Source of the DNA: Dermatemys mawii
Lineage: Eukaryota; Chordata; Testudines; Dermatemydidae
Direction of reading: 5' to 3'
Length of the DNA: 64,000 nucleotides
Assembly (NCBI GenBank): GCA_007922305.1
Contig: ML677335.1
Span: 18,758,246-18,822,245, forward strand
The notes beneath the pieces are model-generated. The model was not told the DNA's origin, searched no databases, and was given only the letters and a program-made list of their open reading frames with translations. Within the stretch, counting starts at the first letter, position 1, and the number at the start of each line of letters is the position of its first letter. Shown here piece by piece: positions 33,332-46,205 of the stretch. A program made the translations under genes and the position numbers.

Positions 33332-36300
33332 TACATGCTTAGGATGGCACTATTGCACTTATTTTCAATGGTGTCCTACATAAGATTGAAGTGGGTCTCA
33401 TCTCACAACAGACACACGTGGGCAGCCACTTGGGCCCATATGGAGCCCCGTTTCATGCTACACTCTGTGTAGGTGCAGGTTTTTGCCTTTGTGGAATCCA
33501 TTTCCAGATTAAGGCCTAATTATGGTGCCAAGTAGTAACTCACTCTCTCTCACCCCAAAGCATAATTATTTCAAACTATCCTTTAAACAGTAGAGAAAAT
33601 AAAAGTTCTCAACTGCCTGTTGGTTTTCGCAGAATGTGCCTTTTTGGTTTTGGATGGCTATATAGCAACCATGTTTAGTGTGCCAAGATTTTTTTTTTTA
33701 ACTTCATCCAAGGTATCTTTGGTTTATAAAGTGTTTAAAGAAATCTGTATGATGATGAATTGTCTTTAAATCCTTAAAGCAGAGATATGTCTTCCTCTAA
33801 GGACCTGATTCAGCAGCTACTTTACAGGAAATTGTTTATTTCAAAGTTAGTTTTGCCTGAATAGGAGTTGCAAAAGTGGGTCCAGACTCCTACATTATTT
33901 GGGGACTACTCAGAGGTGAAAGGGCTGGGTATGGCATACTGGTAAGAAGTGGCCGCCAGTACCGGCACATACACAGCTGGCCTTAAAGCGCTGCTGGGGC
34001 AGGACTTTAATGTCAGTGCCCCTTTTGTCCCTCCTGTTAGATCCACCAACAGCGGGCAAAAGAGGCAGCTGCCCCAGGGCCCGGCGATTGAAAAGGGCCT
34101 GGGGCTCCCAGCCACTACTGCAGCAGCAGCCAGAGCCCTGGGCCCTTTAAATCACCACCAGAGCCCCAGACAGCATGAGCTGGGAGACTCACCCCAGTCC
34201 TGCCCATTCTGCCCAAGGCCCCACCCCTTCCAGGCACCCATACCACTAAGTCTTTTATGGTACTTTTGCCCCGGGCCGCCTCCTGCTCTTTTTTAGGACA
34301 ATGGTAAAACTCCTGTTTTCTTCAGAGGTGTGGTGTTAGACTCTTGATTATATGAGACTTTGGTAAATGTGACTGAACTTATTTTGATGTAAAACCATGG
34401 AGAAGGGAAAAAAATACACATCTTTCTTTGTTGAAAATTCAAACAATCTCAAATCATCCCAGAGCCAACCATAAAAGATTCCAGTTATGCATATTTACTT
34501 TCTTTTCTAACAAAACAAAAATACCAAAGCCTAAATTAGGACCATAAATGACTGATGCAGAGACCACATCCTCAAATGGCAAGTGTGTGTATTTCAATAA
34601 GTTATTTACTGTTGTAATTACAGTGATACCTTGATGAAACCAATTGAAAGTCTCTTGGTTTTTCTATTAAATTGCTAAAAAAAATGTTAGAAAAAATACT
34701 TTAATATTTGTCTGATTAGGAAAGTAATATATTGATTTGACTATTTTGTAATATTGTTCATAAGCAAGTTCAAAGATGGCATACAACGAAACAAATAGCT
34801 GTGTTATCTAGATATCATTTTCAATAACTCTGCTGAAAAGGGGATTGAAGAGCTAGTACAAAGCAGGCCCTTTTTCATACAGTTTGGTTTATTATGACTG
34901 AGATATTACATTTTTGCTGTGTTTAAACGGATATCTATTAAGGGTTCCTTAAGGGCCTTTGATGTTCTGTGAAGTGTGTGTGTGGGCGGGGGAGGGGAAT
35001 ATCACAGCTGTCCTGTTATATCTTTTCAGTTAAGATCTGATTTGCAAGCTGGCCCAATAGCTTATAAATAATGTTGGGGGTTGTCACTCAGGAGATTTGA
35101 GTTTTGGAACAAGTCTCTTCTGCCTTTCTCACGCATTGCCTTATCTTTTTTCTTGTCTCATCTTCCTGTTCCTTAAGCATTGCTCTTCACCTTGTTGTTA
35201 AGTGAAAACAGTAGTTGCCAAGCAGTGAGAAAATACAGCATCTGAGCATGTGGAATGCACAATTATCCACTGTTTTCACACATGGCAGGCAATCAGGGAA
35301 GATTTCTGTGATCTGCCTGTGTGAAATTCTAATGCTAAGAAGCCAATTTTTGTGTACTTGACCCCTTTATTAGAACGAATCTAAATAGTCATTCCTGGTT
35401 GAAGAGATTTCACTGAATCAAAATCTTTAAACTGTCTTACATAGAATCAGTAAAAGAAAATTCCATGTATTGCACACGTTTGTTTTCAGACTTTAATAAT
35501 CTGTCAATACAGTAGTAATCATGTTTTTGGCTACATTAAGAAAGCTAGTCTTTTCAGTGCTGTTTAAGTAATTGAGATCAGTAGTTAAGTAACTATCTCA
35601 TCATCAAAGTTATCTGAGTACTACACATCTTGACTGCTCAAAATATCAAATGGAAATTTCACCACCTATTAATTTTGCTTGGGGAAAATGACCTTTTTCA
35701 TTTTCCATTCTTAAAAGATTGATATTTGTATTTAAAAATCAAAACCATAACCAAAGAGTTTACACGCTTTCATATGTGTAAAGCCTAATATACTTTTTTC
35801 ATAACACTTTACACAAGCGTGTTGTGCAACTCCATGTGTCCTGGCCAAATTCCTGTTTGACAATTCAAACAGTGTTGGATTTTTGATCTGTGGCCCATTA
35901 ACTCAATGAAAAGTCTCCTACTGATTATGGGCTTTGGATCAGACTCTTGGTGTCTCATTCACAATGAACAAAAAGCTGCACATTTTTCATTCACTTTCTA
36001 AAGACAGGGTAGAATATTGGAAGTTTTTATTCACCAGTACAAGCTGGTTTATCCTATGATGGATGCTCCAATGAATCATATTCAGCCCCAATTTGCAATC
36101 CCTTGCTCACATGAGTTGTCCTTGTGTGAGCAGACTCAGGTATTCATATAAGTAAATAAGGTTTTCAGGATTGCACCCCCACTGTTGACTAAACCAAATC
36201 TAGCATGTGTGAGTGGTCTTTACCTAGCTAGTTATTTAATCTATCCTTCTTCAGATTTGTGCTATTTTTAAGGCATAACCTTGATAGCACAAATATCACC

Positions 36301-37064
36301 CCAAAACAGGGAAAGTTCCCTCCTCCTAATCACTAGGTTAAGAGCTTGAGAGGGGATTGTTAATACCAACTATAGTAATTAAAGTTCCCTCATTACTGGT
36401 GTGCTGTGAATGTGTTCTTCTAGGATAAGGGAGTTTGGGACTCGGGAGGGACATTGATTAATATTTTTGTTTTACACTGATCACTCCACTCCTCATTAGT
36501 GATCTTGGGGTGGAATTATTGCTATGTTATTCATCTACTGTCTAATGGGAATAGGCAGGTAGACAGTGCAGCTGAAGATTGTATGATAAAAGATGTATTT
36601 ATTTTTTCATCAGTGTATTTAGTGCAAGGGGATGTCTGATATTTTAAAAATATTTGTAGTGGGATGCATTTCTCTGCCTTCTGTGTCAGGATTAGGGACA
36701 ATAGTTTTACCTGGATATATGTGTTGAATATAGAACATGTCAGGTTTCCTCAAGTGCTGTGAGTTGTCTTGCTAATTCAAATAATTGTATTTGAGTTGTC
36801 CATGAATCAAGCAATTATACCCAATTAATATTTAACATCCTATATTTAGGATTCACTATTACTAGGTGATCAGCTTTCCGGCTCTAATCAAGCAAAGCAG
36901 TTAAGCACAAGTAGTCTTATTGACTTCAATGGGATTTACTCATGTTTAAACTAAAACATGTGCTTGAATTCTTTTTGTCTTGACTTTTTGGGCCTCATGA
37001 AACTATTAACAGTGCAATAAAGGCATGTATAGTGCAAACAAGAGACAACTAAACAATGGTATAT
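33332..37064. other. Mostly unassigned; GC-rich repeat-like block at 33905-34310
   Basis: 33905-34310 is abruptly GC-rich (GCCCCAGGGCCCGGCGATTG, GCAGCAGCAGCCAGAGCCCT) between AT-rich flanks, which suggests an interspersed repeat of unknown class. The remainder, including 34320-37060, is AT-rich with no feature I can support. Confidence 0.4.
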
Positions 37065-38757
37065 ATGATGGGTTGATCAGAGAAACACCATTGGGGCTGC
37101 CAACTGATGTGCCAAGACTACTTATGCTCCTATCTATCCCATCAGCTTGGGACTCCAGAATCCTGCCTGGTTGTATCAGACACGCTTGCCAGCTACAAAC
37201 ACAGATCCAGGTCTGAACCACGTCCCACAAACTGCAGACTTACCTGAAAGCAGCTTAAGAAATGTTCCTGTCTCTGACACTCAGATACCCAACTCCCAAC
37301 AGGGACCAAACCCCAAATAAATCCATTTTACCCTGTATAAAGCTTATATAAGGTAAACTCAAATTGTTTGCCCTCTATAACACTGAGAGAGAGAGATATA
37401 CACAGCTGTTTGCTCTGGCATTAAGGTATACTCTGGGTTAAATAATAAGTAAAAAGTGATTTTATTAAATATAGAAAGTAGGATTTCAGTGGTTCCAAGT
37501 AGTAACAGACAGAACAAAGTGAATTACCAAGCAAAATAAAATAGAACATGCAAGTCTATGCCTAATACAATAAGAAAACTAAACACAGATAAAACCTCAC
37601 CCTCAGAGGTGTTCCAGTAAGCTTCCTTTTACAGACGAGTCTCCTTCTAGTCTGGTTCTAGCAACTACTCACACCCCCATGGTTACTGTCCTTTGTTCCA
37701 GTTTCTTTCAGGTATTCTTTGTGGTGGGTGGAGAGGCTATCTCTTGAACCAGCTGAAGACAAAATGGAGGGATTTTCCAGGGGGTTAAATAGACTCTCTT
37801 GTGGGTTGACACCCCTCCCTGCCCCTGTGTAGAATCCCAGCTACAAGATGGAGTTTTGGAGTCACATGGGCAAGTCACATGTCCATGCATGACTCAGAAC
37901 TTACAGGTAGCAGCCATGGTTCACATGCTATCTTGAAAGTCCTCAAGTAGACTTATGTGGATTGGAGCCTTCCAAGATCTATTGTCGTTTAAGTGTTTCT
38001 TGATTGGGCACTGTACTGGAAAGGGATTGGGCTCGGTTAGATCCGAGCCTAATGTTCGGGTACCAACACTCAGTCTGCTGTAAGAGATAGAAATGACAGT
38101 TTACTTAAGCATAGGCAGAGGGGAAACTTACACTCCAATCAGCATGGGGAGCCTCAGGGACGCGTGGAGGGGTTGTGATGGGGATCCTCTGACAGCTCGG
38201 GACAGCTGATCAGGTGAGACTCCAGTATCAGACTCGCTCACAGAGGTTTTTTCCCTTCTCCACGTCCAGTCAGGGTTACATATGGCCAAGCAGTGAGTAT
38301 GTAAATGATTATAGATTATCCTGTTTACAAACTAATATTTACCTAATTAGCTCCCCTGAACTTACAGCTGTTCCTTACCAGGATGTTGCTCTGCTGATGC
38401 TGCACTCATCACATCCGTGCACTGCCCTTGACCAGTTACTTGTCAATCTGCCATTACTTACTCCAGCTCCTCGCCATTCTTCCACAGGACCCTTCCCCCT
38501 ACAGGCACTTAACTTGCAAATTTCTTTCTGAAGAGGCTGCCAAATGTCTTAATAAGGCTACTTAAAATCAAACCAGTACACAGACAATATTCATAACTTC
38601 GAATACAAACATGATACATGCATACAAATAGGATGAATTGATTCAGTAGATCATAACCTTACAGAGATATGTTACATGGCATATGTAGCATAAAACATAT
38701 TCCAGTTATGTCAGATTCATAAGCACTTTTCCATAAAGCCTTATGGGGTATAGTAAT
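37065..38757 (-). repeat. LTR-like repeat, copy B (interrupted)
   Basis: Fuller copy of the family seen at 24225-25000, with about 400 extra bp (37338-37738) that carry, on minus, an AATAAA signal (TTTTATTAAATATAGAAAG on plus near 37460). The left end is near GATGGGTTGATCAGAG and the right end near CATAAAGCCTTATGGGGTATAG. It is interrupted at 38012-38503 by a solo LTR. The family is probably an LTR of about 1.2 kb, but its element type is not established. Confidence 0.7.
38012..38503. mobile_element. Solo LTR inserted in repeat copy B
   Basis: 492 bp present in copy B but absent from copy A. It starts TGTACTGGAAAGG, ends CCCCCTACA (TGTA...TACA) and is flanked by GGCAC at 38007-38011 and 38504-38508. 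The perfect 5-bp duplication, plus the uninterrupted homologous position in copy A, make this a clear insertion. The transcription direction is not certain. The short frame at 38214-38531 is incidental. Confidence 0.82.
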
Positions 38758-38759
38758 TG

Positions 38760-41634
38760 TGAACACAGGAACAAGGCTAAGTAGTGACTCACCAGTATTG
38801 GATACTTTAAAATGGCAGCTGCTGGCTATGTCCAACACAGCACATCTGCCTAACCTGACCCCAGGGATAGTGTGGTTAGCAGCTCCTCCCTCTCAATGCA
38901 TCCTCTCAATTGCATTCCCTCTCACAATTGCAATTGTCTCCTTCTCTCAGTCTGCAGCTCCACAGTCTAGCTCTGTATTCAATATCTAATGGGTAAGAAG
39001 CCAGAGATGATAGAAAACAAATAGGAATTACTCTTATAATTGCATAGAGAATTACATCCTTTCAATAGCATACCACAGGCTGTTTCACAATTATGTAAGT
39101 GTTGTTATTCACAATTAAATTCTATGACGACTTTTCAATAAGAGGTATTTCTAGGAGGCTGGAATTTGATGTAAGGACTGTGCTGAAACATTCTAACAGG
39201 CTAAAAAGATTATTATTCTCAGTTTGATTGATTTATCATTATTATTTTATATTCACCTGTATACTAAATACTTGATGTTTAGTCAATGGCTTCTAGCTAA
39301 AATAACTCATTAAAAACAACAATAAAAAATCAAAAGAAGTATTTAGTAGTTTCCTTGGAGTTTATTTTCAGCCCTTGAATTCTGTTCTGTGACTTAAATT
39401 GACTAAAATACATTTAACTCCTCAAGGGACTCTCATAGAAGTCAATGAGAGTTTAACCATTAGGCATATCTTGCTCCCATTAATCTCAATCAGGGCACAT
39501 TGTTAATATGACAACATAATGAAACAGAAATTTCTGTAGGTGTACAGCAACTGAATATGGAAACTATCAGTTGAGCATGGAAGAGACAAAGAATTAAGTA
39601 GCTATAGTGTGCATGAACTAAACTTTGTGAAATTATTAGAAATCACGATGATGAATGGAATTCATGCTAACTAACAGCATTTCAACATATAGTTAGCTAG
39701 CTAATTGTCCTTCATGATGAAATTTGTTTTAGATGATGAATTAATTATCCAGTAATTTTTTTTCTCTGACTGATTTACTTAGGCATTGCTTTTACTTATG
39801 TTATACCCACCCAATCAAATAAAACAGTTCATGATGTCAAAACATTGTAACCTAATACTTGCCAAAATACTCCAGGTTTTATGCAGTATTTTATTACTAG
39901 TATTCACAAAAAGATACATCTCCAGTGTACCACTATTAATTTGTAGTATAAAAATACTGACATTAATGACATTCTATTTATCTGATAGCACTGAGACAGA
40001 TTGAGGTCAAAACTGCTGTGATTATGAGGACACCTTCAAATGGTCAGTCATGACATAGAATTAAATATATTATAAATTAATGCAGAATTATGCTAAATAA
40101 TAAAGCAGGAAAGAAGATGCAAGTATTAAATATGAGAGTATAGCTGCAGAAAGGTGGGTCCCGGCAATGCGTCTCCCAGGTCTCTCTAACTCCTCATTCT
40201 TCTAGCTATAGTGTGAACTGAAGTTTCTGCCAATTTCACTTCTACCTATGAAGCTGCATGTTGTGATTACTGTATTTAAGGCCAAATGGTAGACAAAGTG
40301 CTAAACTGAAACATCTAAAATTCAGGTGAATCGTCTCATTTCCCCCCTCTTATCAGGAAGATCTCCTTGTTTCACCACATTAATTATATAATTAATAAGC
40401 ATAATGGATGATTAAACAATCAGATATACTAAAGCAAAGATCAATTAGAAGTTATATTCAGTATAATAAATAAAAAATATTTATTAGTCAATTGGCATGC
40501 TAAGCAATCTGTTGAATTTGTGCTAATGTACGGAGCTAGTTATGGCTACATTTCTCAAGGTTAATTAGATCTAACTCTTTAATCTTGGAATTCTGTAATA
40601 AAAATTTGGTATTGCTACACTAACTTCAAAGTAATCAAGCTAAGTTTTAGTATAAATATTAATTACAGCTATCATGCATATAACAGAAAACAATTACCAT
40701 TGCAATAACTATAGCCAGAGAGATGAATGTCTTATGTAATTAGTAACACTAATGTATGGAAGAAAACAGGTTCTATAACTCTGATGAAAGATAAAACTGC
40801 AACTCAAAGGTAAAATACTTTCGCAAAACAGATATACATTGAATGATTCAACTTCTGGTAGTTTTGATCTCACAATTGTGTTCATTAAATAATCCAATGA
40901 CTAGCTTTTGGATTTTCTTTCAGTTTTCCATGTGTAAGGTAATACCATTGATTATCTTGGAGGAACATAACAGCTAACTCTCTAATTTATAATGAAAGAT
41001 ACTAGTTTTCAGTAGAAGAGTGAAAACTCATTTACAACTTCTGAGACTAAGGTCTCAGATCCTGAGCGGCTGTAAATCACCAAAGCCAGTGTCACAAACC
41101 TGGTAAATCTCCCCCATGCTGAACACTCACAGGGCCCCACACACTGGGCATTTAAGATTTTAAGCTTCTTGAAACTGAGAAGAGTCCAGGCACTGTCTCT
41201 GACTTTAGAGAGAGAATTCATTATCCCAGAATTCATACACTGTACAAAGACATTCTACAAATCTTCAGAGCCTCTTTGGCTTCAGTGCAGTCCTGCCAGA
41301 TACATATCTCAGGATCTGACCTTTTGAGTCTAATCTGTGCATCCCTGTTGTAAAATGTCTGTTGTTTTCCAATAGGATAAATAAAAGTTGAGAAATCAGA
41401 AAACTGTGACAGCCTATAAATCAAGTATATTGTGAAGTTCCATGTTAAGTTGTACTTAGGGTTGGCTGGAGTCTCCTGGTATCGGCATCTATCTCTCGGT
41501 GACTGATGAAAGGAATCTGGGAAATTTTAAATAGGATATTTTAAGAAAATGACTTTACATCACATTGGGGAAAAAATCTCCAGGAATAGTTTGTCAGAGT
41601 TGACCACCCTAATTGTAGTGTTTGAAAGACCACA
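38760..41634. other. No recognisable feature
   Basis: AT-rich, with no coding or repeat boundary that I can support. Confidence 0.42.
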
Positions 41635-41765
41635 TAGTCACAGATTTTTAGGGGCAGAATGGCCATTAAAATGATCTAATCTGATTTCCTGTATGACAAC
41701 GTCCGTATATCTTTATTAAGTGTTTCCTGTGTCACGACCATAATTTATGATTAAGTTACAAAACC
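41635..41765 (-). mobile_element. CR1 LINE 3'-end scrap
   Basis: TAGTCACAGATTTTTAGGGG CAGAATGGCCATTAAAATGATCTAATCTGATTTCCTGTATGAC parallels the reversed CR1 3' end (CATAGATT...GACCATTATGATCATCTAGTCTGACCTCC). Diverged; no coding. Confidence 0.6.
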
Positions 41766-42074
41766 TCTAATCAAAATCACTTTGAATTTCAAAGGAGTTG
41801 GGATTCAAATCTGGTTTCACGGATGTGGAATGGATTAGTTTCTAGTACTGATTCAGATGCAGCTGTTCTCATGAGATTTCACCACAAGTTGGCAGAAATC
41901 TCATATCATGTGTGTAAGGAAGAATTCTGTCATCTAGGGCCTACCTCTCATAAGAGAACCTCATTAGATTTTAGCACCGCTAAATTCAAACTTTAACCCA
42001 AACTGTAGCCCTGCTTCAACTTTAAAACTGAAGTTTAATCTAAACCTAAACCAGATCTGAGCACAGGCTTCTTC

Positions 42075-42912
42075 ATTAAGACCATAAGAATGGCCCTAGT
42101 GGGTCAGACCAAAGGTTCACCTACCCCAGTATCCTGTCTTTCAACAGTGGCCAGTGCCAGGTGCCCCAGAGGGAATGAACAAAACATGTAGTCATCAAGT
42201 GATCCATCCCCTGTCACTCATTCCCAGCTTCTGGCAAGCAGGGGCTAGGGACACCATCCCTGCCCATCCTGGCTAATAGTCATTGATGGACCGATCCTCC
42301 ATGAATTTACCTAGTTATCTTATGAACCCTGTTATGGTTTTGGCCTTCACAACATCCTCTGGCAAGGAGTTCCACAGGTTGACTGTGCATTGTGTGAAGA
42401 AATACTTCCTTTTGTTTGTTTTAAACCTGCTGCCTGTTTGTTTCATTTCGTGACTCCTAGTTCTTGTGTAATAAGTAGTAAACAACTCTTCTTTATCTAC
42501 TTTCTCTACACTAATCATGATTTTATAACCTCAATCATATCTCCCCTTAGCCTTCTCTTTTCCAAGCTGAAAAGTCCCAGTCTTATTAAGTTCTCCTCAT
42601 ATGAAAGCTGCTCCATACCCCTAATCATTTTTGTTGCCCTTTTTCTGAATCTTTTTTCAATTCCAATATATCTTTTTTGAGATGGAGCGACTTCATTTGC
42701 ACACAGTATTCAAGATGTGGGCAGACCATGGATTTATATAGCAGGAACATGATATTTTATGTCCTATTATCTATCCCTTTTGTTAATTATTCTAAGCACT
42801 CTGTTCGCTTTTTTGACTGCCACTGCACATTGAGTGGATGTTTTCAGAGAACTATCCACAATGACTCCAAGATCTCTTTCTTGAGAGGTAACAGTTAATT
42901 TTGACCCCATCT
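42075..42912 (-). mobile_element. CR1 LINE, 3' 0.8 kb with ORF2 C-terminus
   Basis: On minus, 42905 to 42315 encodes the end of a CR1 ORF2 with frame breaks. The last open part, 42518-42315, contains [57 protein letters not shown], typical of the region after the CR1 reverse transcriptase. Upstream on minus are remnants of the DLGVIVDSSLK and EKRRL...D-I-V segments. The 3' untranslated end at 42075-42300 carries the GATCACTTGATGA and CTGGCACTGGCCACTG hallmarks. It is 5'-truncated near 42912 and inactive. Confidence 0.87.
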
Positions 42913-43444
42913 TGACACATCTTCAGTTATTAGTATCTAACAAAGCTGTGCTTGCACTTTTAGCTTAGTTTGTCAAAAAATATTGAGTTTTAAGTTTCCT
43001 TGAAAGATCCCTCAGCAGGAGGGATCAGTGCTTGAAGACTAATAGATGCTACATCATTTATACCAAAGCACCTCTGTGGACCTCATTATGTTGCTACTTT
43101 AAAGATCCAAAGAAATTAAATGGTATTGTTATATCTCAGCCACATTCCTTTTAGATAAATCTATTTCATACAGCGTACCACCACACTTGACACTAATTTG
43201 TACCTTTGTTCTCATCAGAGAAGTAAAAAGGAGTGAATGTGTTTTGAAAGAGAACTATATTTTCAACCATAGAGCTGGTCCCTCCAGAATAGAAGTAAGG
43301 GTTTCATTTTAACAAGGTCCCTTGTTCACTTTCCCTTTAGCTGGAGAAACTTTTTAAAAGGAAAAAAACACCTTGTTTGACAGTCTTCTGGATCGTATTA
43401 AAAATGATGATAACCTTTTGGAGAAAAGAGAAGACTTCATTAAT
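42913..43444. other. No recognisable feature
   Basis: About 530 bp of AT-rich sequence between two CR1 pieces. No gene or repeat end seen. Confidence 0.4.
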
Positions 43445-43540
43445 ACAGCCAGAGAGTAAGGCCTATTGCAGGAACATATGGGCGAGGTTCTATCACCTAC
43501 AATATGCAGGTCATCAGACTAGATGACCCTTCTGGACCTT
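43445..43540 (+). mobile_element. CR1 LINE 3'-end scrap
   Basis: CAGGTCATCAGACTAGATGACCCTTCTGGACCTT at 43507-43540 is the plus-strand CR1 3' end. It directly abuts a MITE at 43541. Confidence 0.6.
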
Positions 43541-43806
43541 TAGGACTTGTCTGCATCACAGTAAAACACATCCAGCTGTCCCCTGTCAACAGACTCAGGT
43601 TCATGGGGCTCAGACTGTAGGGCTATAAAATTCCAGTGTAGACTGTTCAGGTTTGGGCTGAAGCCCAGGCTCTGGACACATCCCCATTGCGGGGTCCCAG
43701 AGCCCAGGTTCCAGCTCAAGACCCAATGTCAGGACTACAATTTCATAGCCCCATGAGCCTGAATCAGCTGACACAGGTGCTTTATTGCATTATAGACATA
43801 CCTGAA
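43541..43806. mobile_element. hAT-like MITE, family 2
   Basis: Starts TAGGACTTGTCTGCATCACAG and ends GCATTATAGACATACCTGAA, inverted copies of a terminus like CTTAGGxATGTCTACACTGCA. The interior has TTATAGCCCxxxGAGCC motifs shared with 48588-48742. Non-coding. Confidence 0.68.
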
Positions 43807-44093
43807 GGGAGGAGAGGAGAATCGATCTAAGATATGCAACTTCAACTATGAGAATAGTGTAGCTGAAGTCAGCATGCTTAGATCAATTTACTACAGCAAC
43901 TTCACGGCGGTGAGTTGACTGCTGCCATTACCCCATTGACTTCGCTGGTGCCTCTCACAGCGGTGGATTACCGGAGTCGACAGGAGAGCGCTCAGGGATT
44001 GATTTATCATGCCTAGACTAGATGCAATAAATTGACCCCTGATAGATCGATCGCTACCCGTTGATCTGGCGAGTAGTGTAGACTTGCCTTAAG
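43807..44093. mobile_element. hAT-like MITE, family 1
   Basis: GATCGATCTAAGATATGCAACTTCAACTATG...GTAGCTGAAGTCAGC near the left side and AGTGTAGACTTGCCTTAAG at the right end. The interior GATTGATTTATCATGCCTAGACTAGATGCAATAAATTGACCC is the inverted-repeat heart of the family. It is the reverse of the 8717-9015 copy and lies directly against the family 2 element, whose insertion may have removed its left terminus. Confidence 0.72.
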
Positions 44094-45902
44094 AGAAGCA
44101 GGACAATCCTGTTGCATGTACAGAAACTGGAGAAACACAGAACTTCTGTGTCCAGCACTACCACCTGCCACTTTTCACAAACACTAACATTAAAGTCCAC
44201 TAATTTTAAATTAGTGAGAAATTTCCTCCAATGACTTTTATTAGACTCTACTTTTAAATAGTTTCTATACCAGATCATTTATATATTTTTTTAAAAAAAT
44301 TGTCTTAATGCGAAAATTCATGAAATATTTGTAAACTATTTTTTCATCATTTGTTAATGAGTTAATTTCTTTTGAAGAAACAGTTAGTAGATGCTATACT
44401 ATGTCAGTTTGCCATTTCATTTCTGATGAGTAGCCAGACTGGAAGTCATAGTTGGCTTGCATAGTAGAATAGCTAAGATTTGCCTAATTATTAAATATGT
44501 ACCACATATGAGATTGTAAATATATGTACACACAGTACTGCAAGATAGCACTGAAATCTCATTTGCTCCATTTCACTTCAGGATTTAGATCCTTAGTAAC
44601 TGGTGAATAGGTTAAGATGACTGGTGAATTACATCAGTTGGGAAAAGGCATAAACCTTCCCAGACCTAACAATAGTGTTATAATGCATGCATGATTACAA
44701 GATACTGTTGTTGTTTTTTTCTAAGCATGAACTTAGCCACACTACAGAGAAACACAAAATGGATTCAGTCATTACAGGTTTCAATGAAATTATAATCCAG
44801 AGGCACATTGCATATCTAATGAAAGGTTACAGTTTCCATATAATAATCATGGGTTTTGTGGTTGAATAATAAAATGGCTGTAAGACAGGGTCACCTTGCT
44901 GCCCATTAAAGAGAAGAATTTCTTCAATACATTTTTTCATGCTTTTCCCAGTAGCTCTTTCAGGAAAAGGAATAAGATATTAGAAAAAAGAGTAGAGTTC
45001 AGAAAAGTTTTTAGGTTTAGACAGTGTTTTTTGTTTGGACTGAAGACAAAAATATGCTCCAAGGCATAACCCCAAGGGAATGTTTAGCACCTTTATCAGT
45101 TACTTTGTTTAGCGACTTGACAGGCAACTGACTGAAGTGGGTTCACTCTTTTTACTAGACTCAGCAAACATAGGGTTGCCTTGGGGCCATGAAGGCCCCT
45201 GAGCTGGAAATGTATTTTTAAGCACTTTTCAGCTTTTCGGTGTGAAAATACAAATACAAACTACTGAGGGTTCAATCATTTTGTTTGACTGGACTACAGT
45301 CATTAAAAGTAATAAAACTTGCTACTTAAACATATGGGTTTTGTGAACTATGATGATGATATGGAACCCAATTTGACAGTGAGATTATTCAGCAAGGACA
45401 GAGAAGGTGTCCCAGAGCAGGGCTACTGTGCAGTTCTTCTGCTTGAAACATGCAATTCTGTGCTGAAGAAAAAAACATTCCATAGTAATTTCCTTGCTAC
45501 TCAGACCCTTATACAGTACACAGGCTAGAGGAAATAGTTTCAGCTACACAGCAGAGATGAGAGGGTGGGTTGAGCAAGTCTGGCTCCCTCTCCATTACTC
45601 CTCATACTTAGTTATTACTATGTGGTACGAATTGGCAGTATATCTCAAGTAAATAGTGACTCTTTTTACTAAAGTACTGGAGCAACAGGCACTGTGTGTA
45701 GGGCTCTTTATCATCAGTCCTGCTTGTTGGGGGGTCAAGACTATTTCAAAGATAATTTTATGCAGTCACTAACATGCTGTCCCCAACAGCTGAAGAACAA
45801 AAGAGCAAGGTACAGGAAATGGCCTTCCATCATAAATAGCTTATAGAACAGCCTACTGAAGTGCTAGCATCCACAATTACCATTTCACAGCATCTAGTAT
45901 GC
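44094..45902. other. No recognisable feature
   Basis: AT-rich; no supported gene or repeat. Confidence 0.42.
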
Positions 45903-46205
45903 CAGGGGTGGGCAAACTTTTTGGCCTGAGGGCCACACTGGGGTGGTAAAATTGCTTGCAGGGCCGTGAGTGTAGGCCTGGGGCAGGGGGTTGGGGTGCG
46001 GGAGGGAGGGAAAGCGGGTGTGGGAGCAGGTGCGGAGTGCAGGAAGAGGCTCAGGGCAAGGGGTTAAGGCACAAGAGGAGTGTGGGTTGTACAAGGGGGC
46101 TCAGGAAAGGGGGTTGGGCTGCAGGGGGTGCACACTGTGGGAGGGGGCTCATAACAGGGAGGTGGGATGCAGGAGGGGTGCAGGGTGCAGCACTGGGCCC
46201 TGACC
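45903..46205 (+). mobile_element. hAT-like element, 5' fragment
   Basis: CAGGGGTGGGCAAACTTTTTGGCCTGAGGGCC is a typical hAT terminus (CAGxGGTGGGCAAAC). It is followed by G-rich tandem-like units (GGGGCTCAGGAAAGGGGGTTGGGCTGCAGGGGGTGC). The opposite terminus is not present, so the element is cut off near 46205. Reading frames at 45956-46216 come from the G-rich units and are not genes. Confidence 0.7.
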
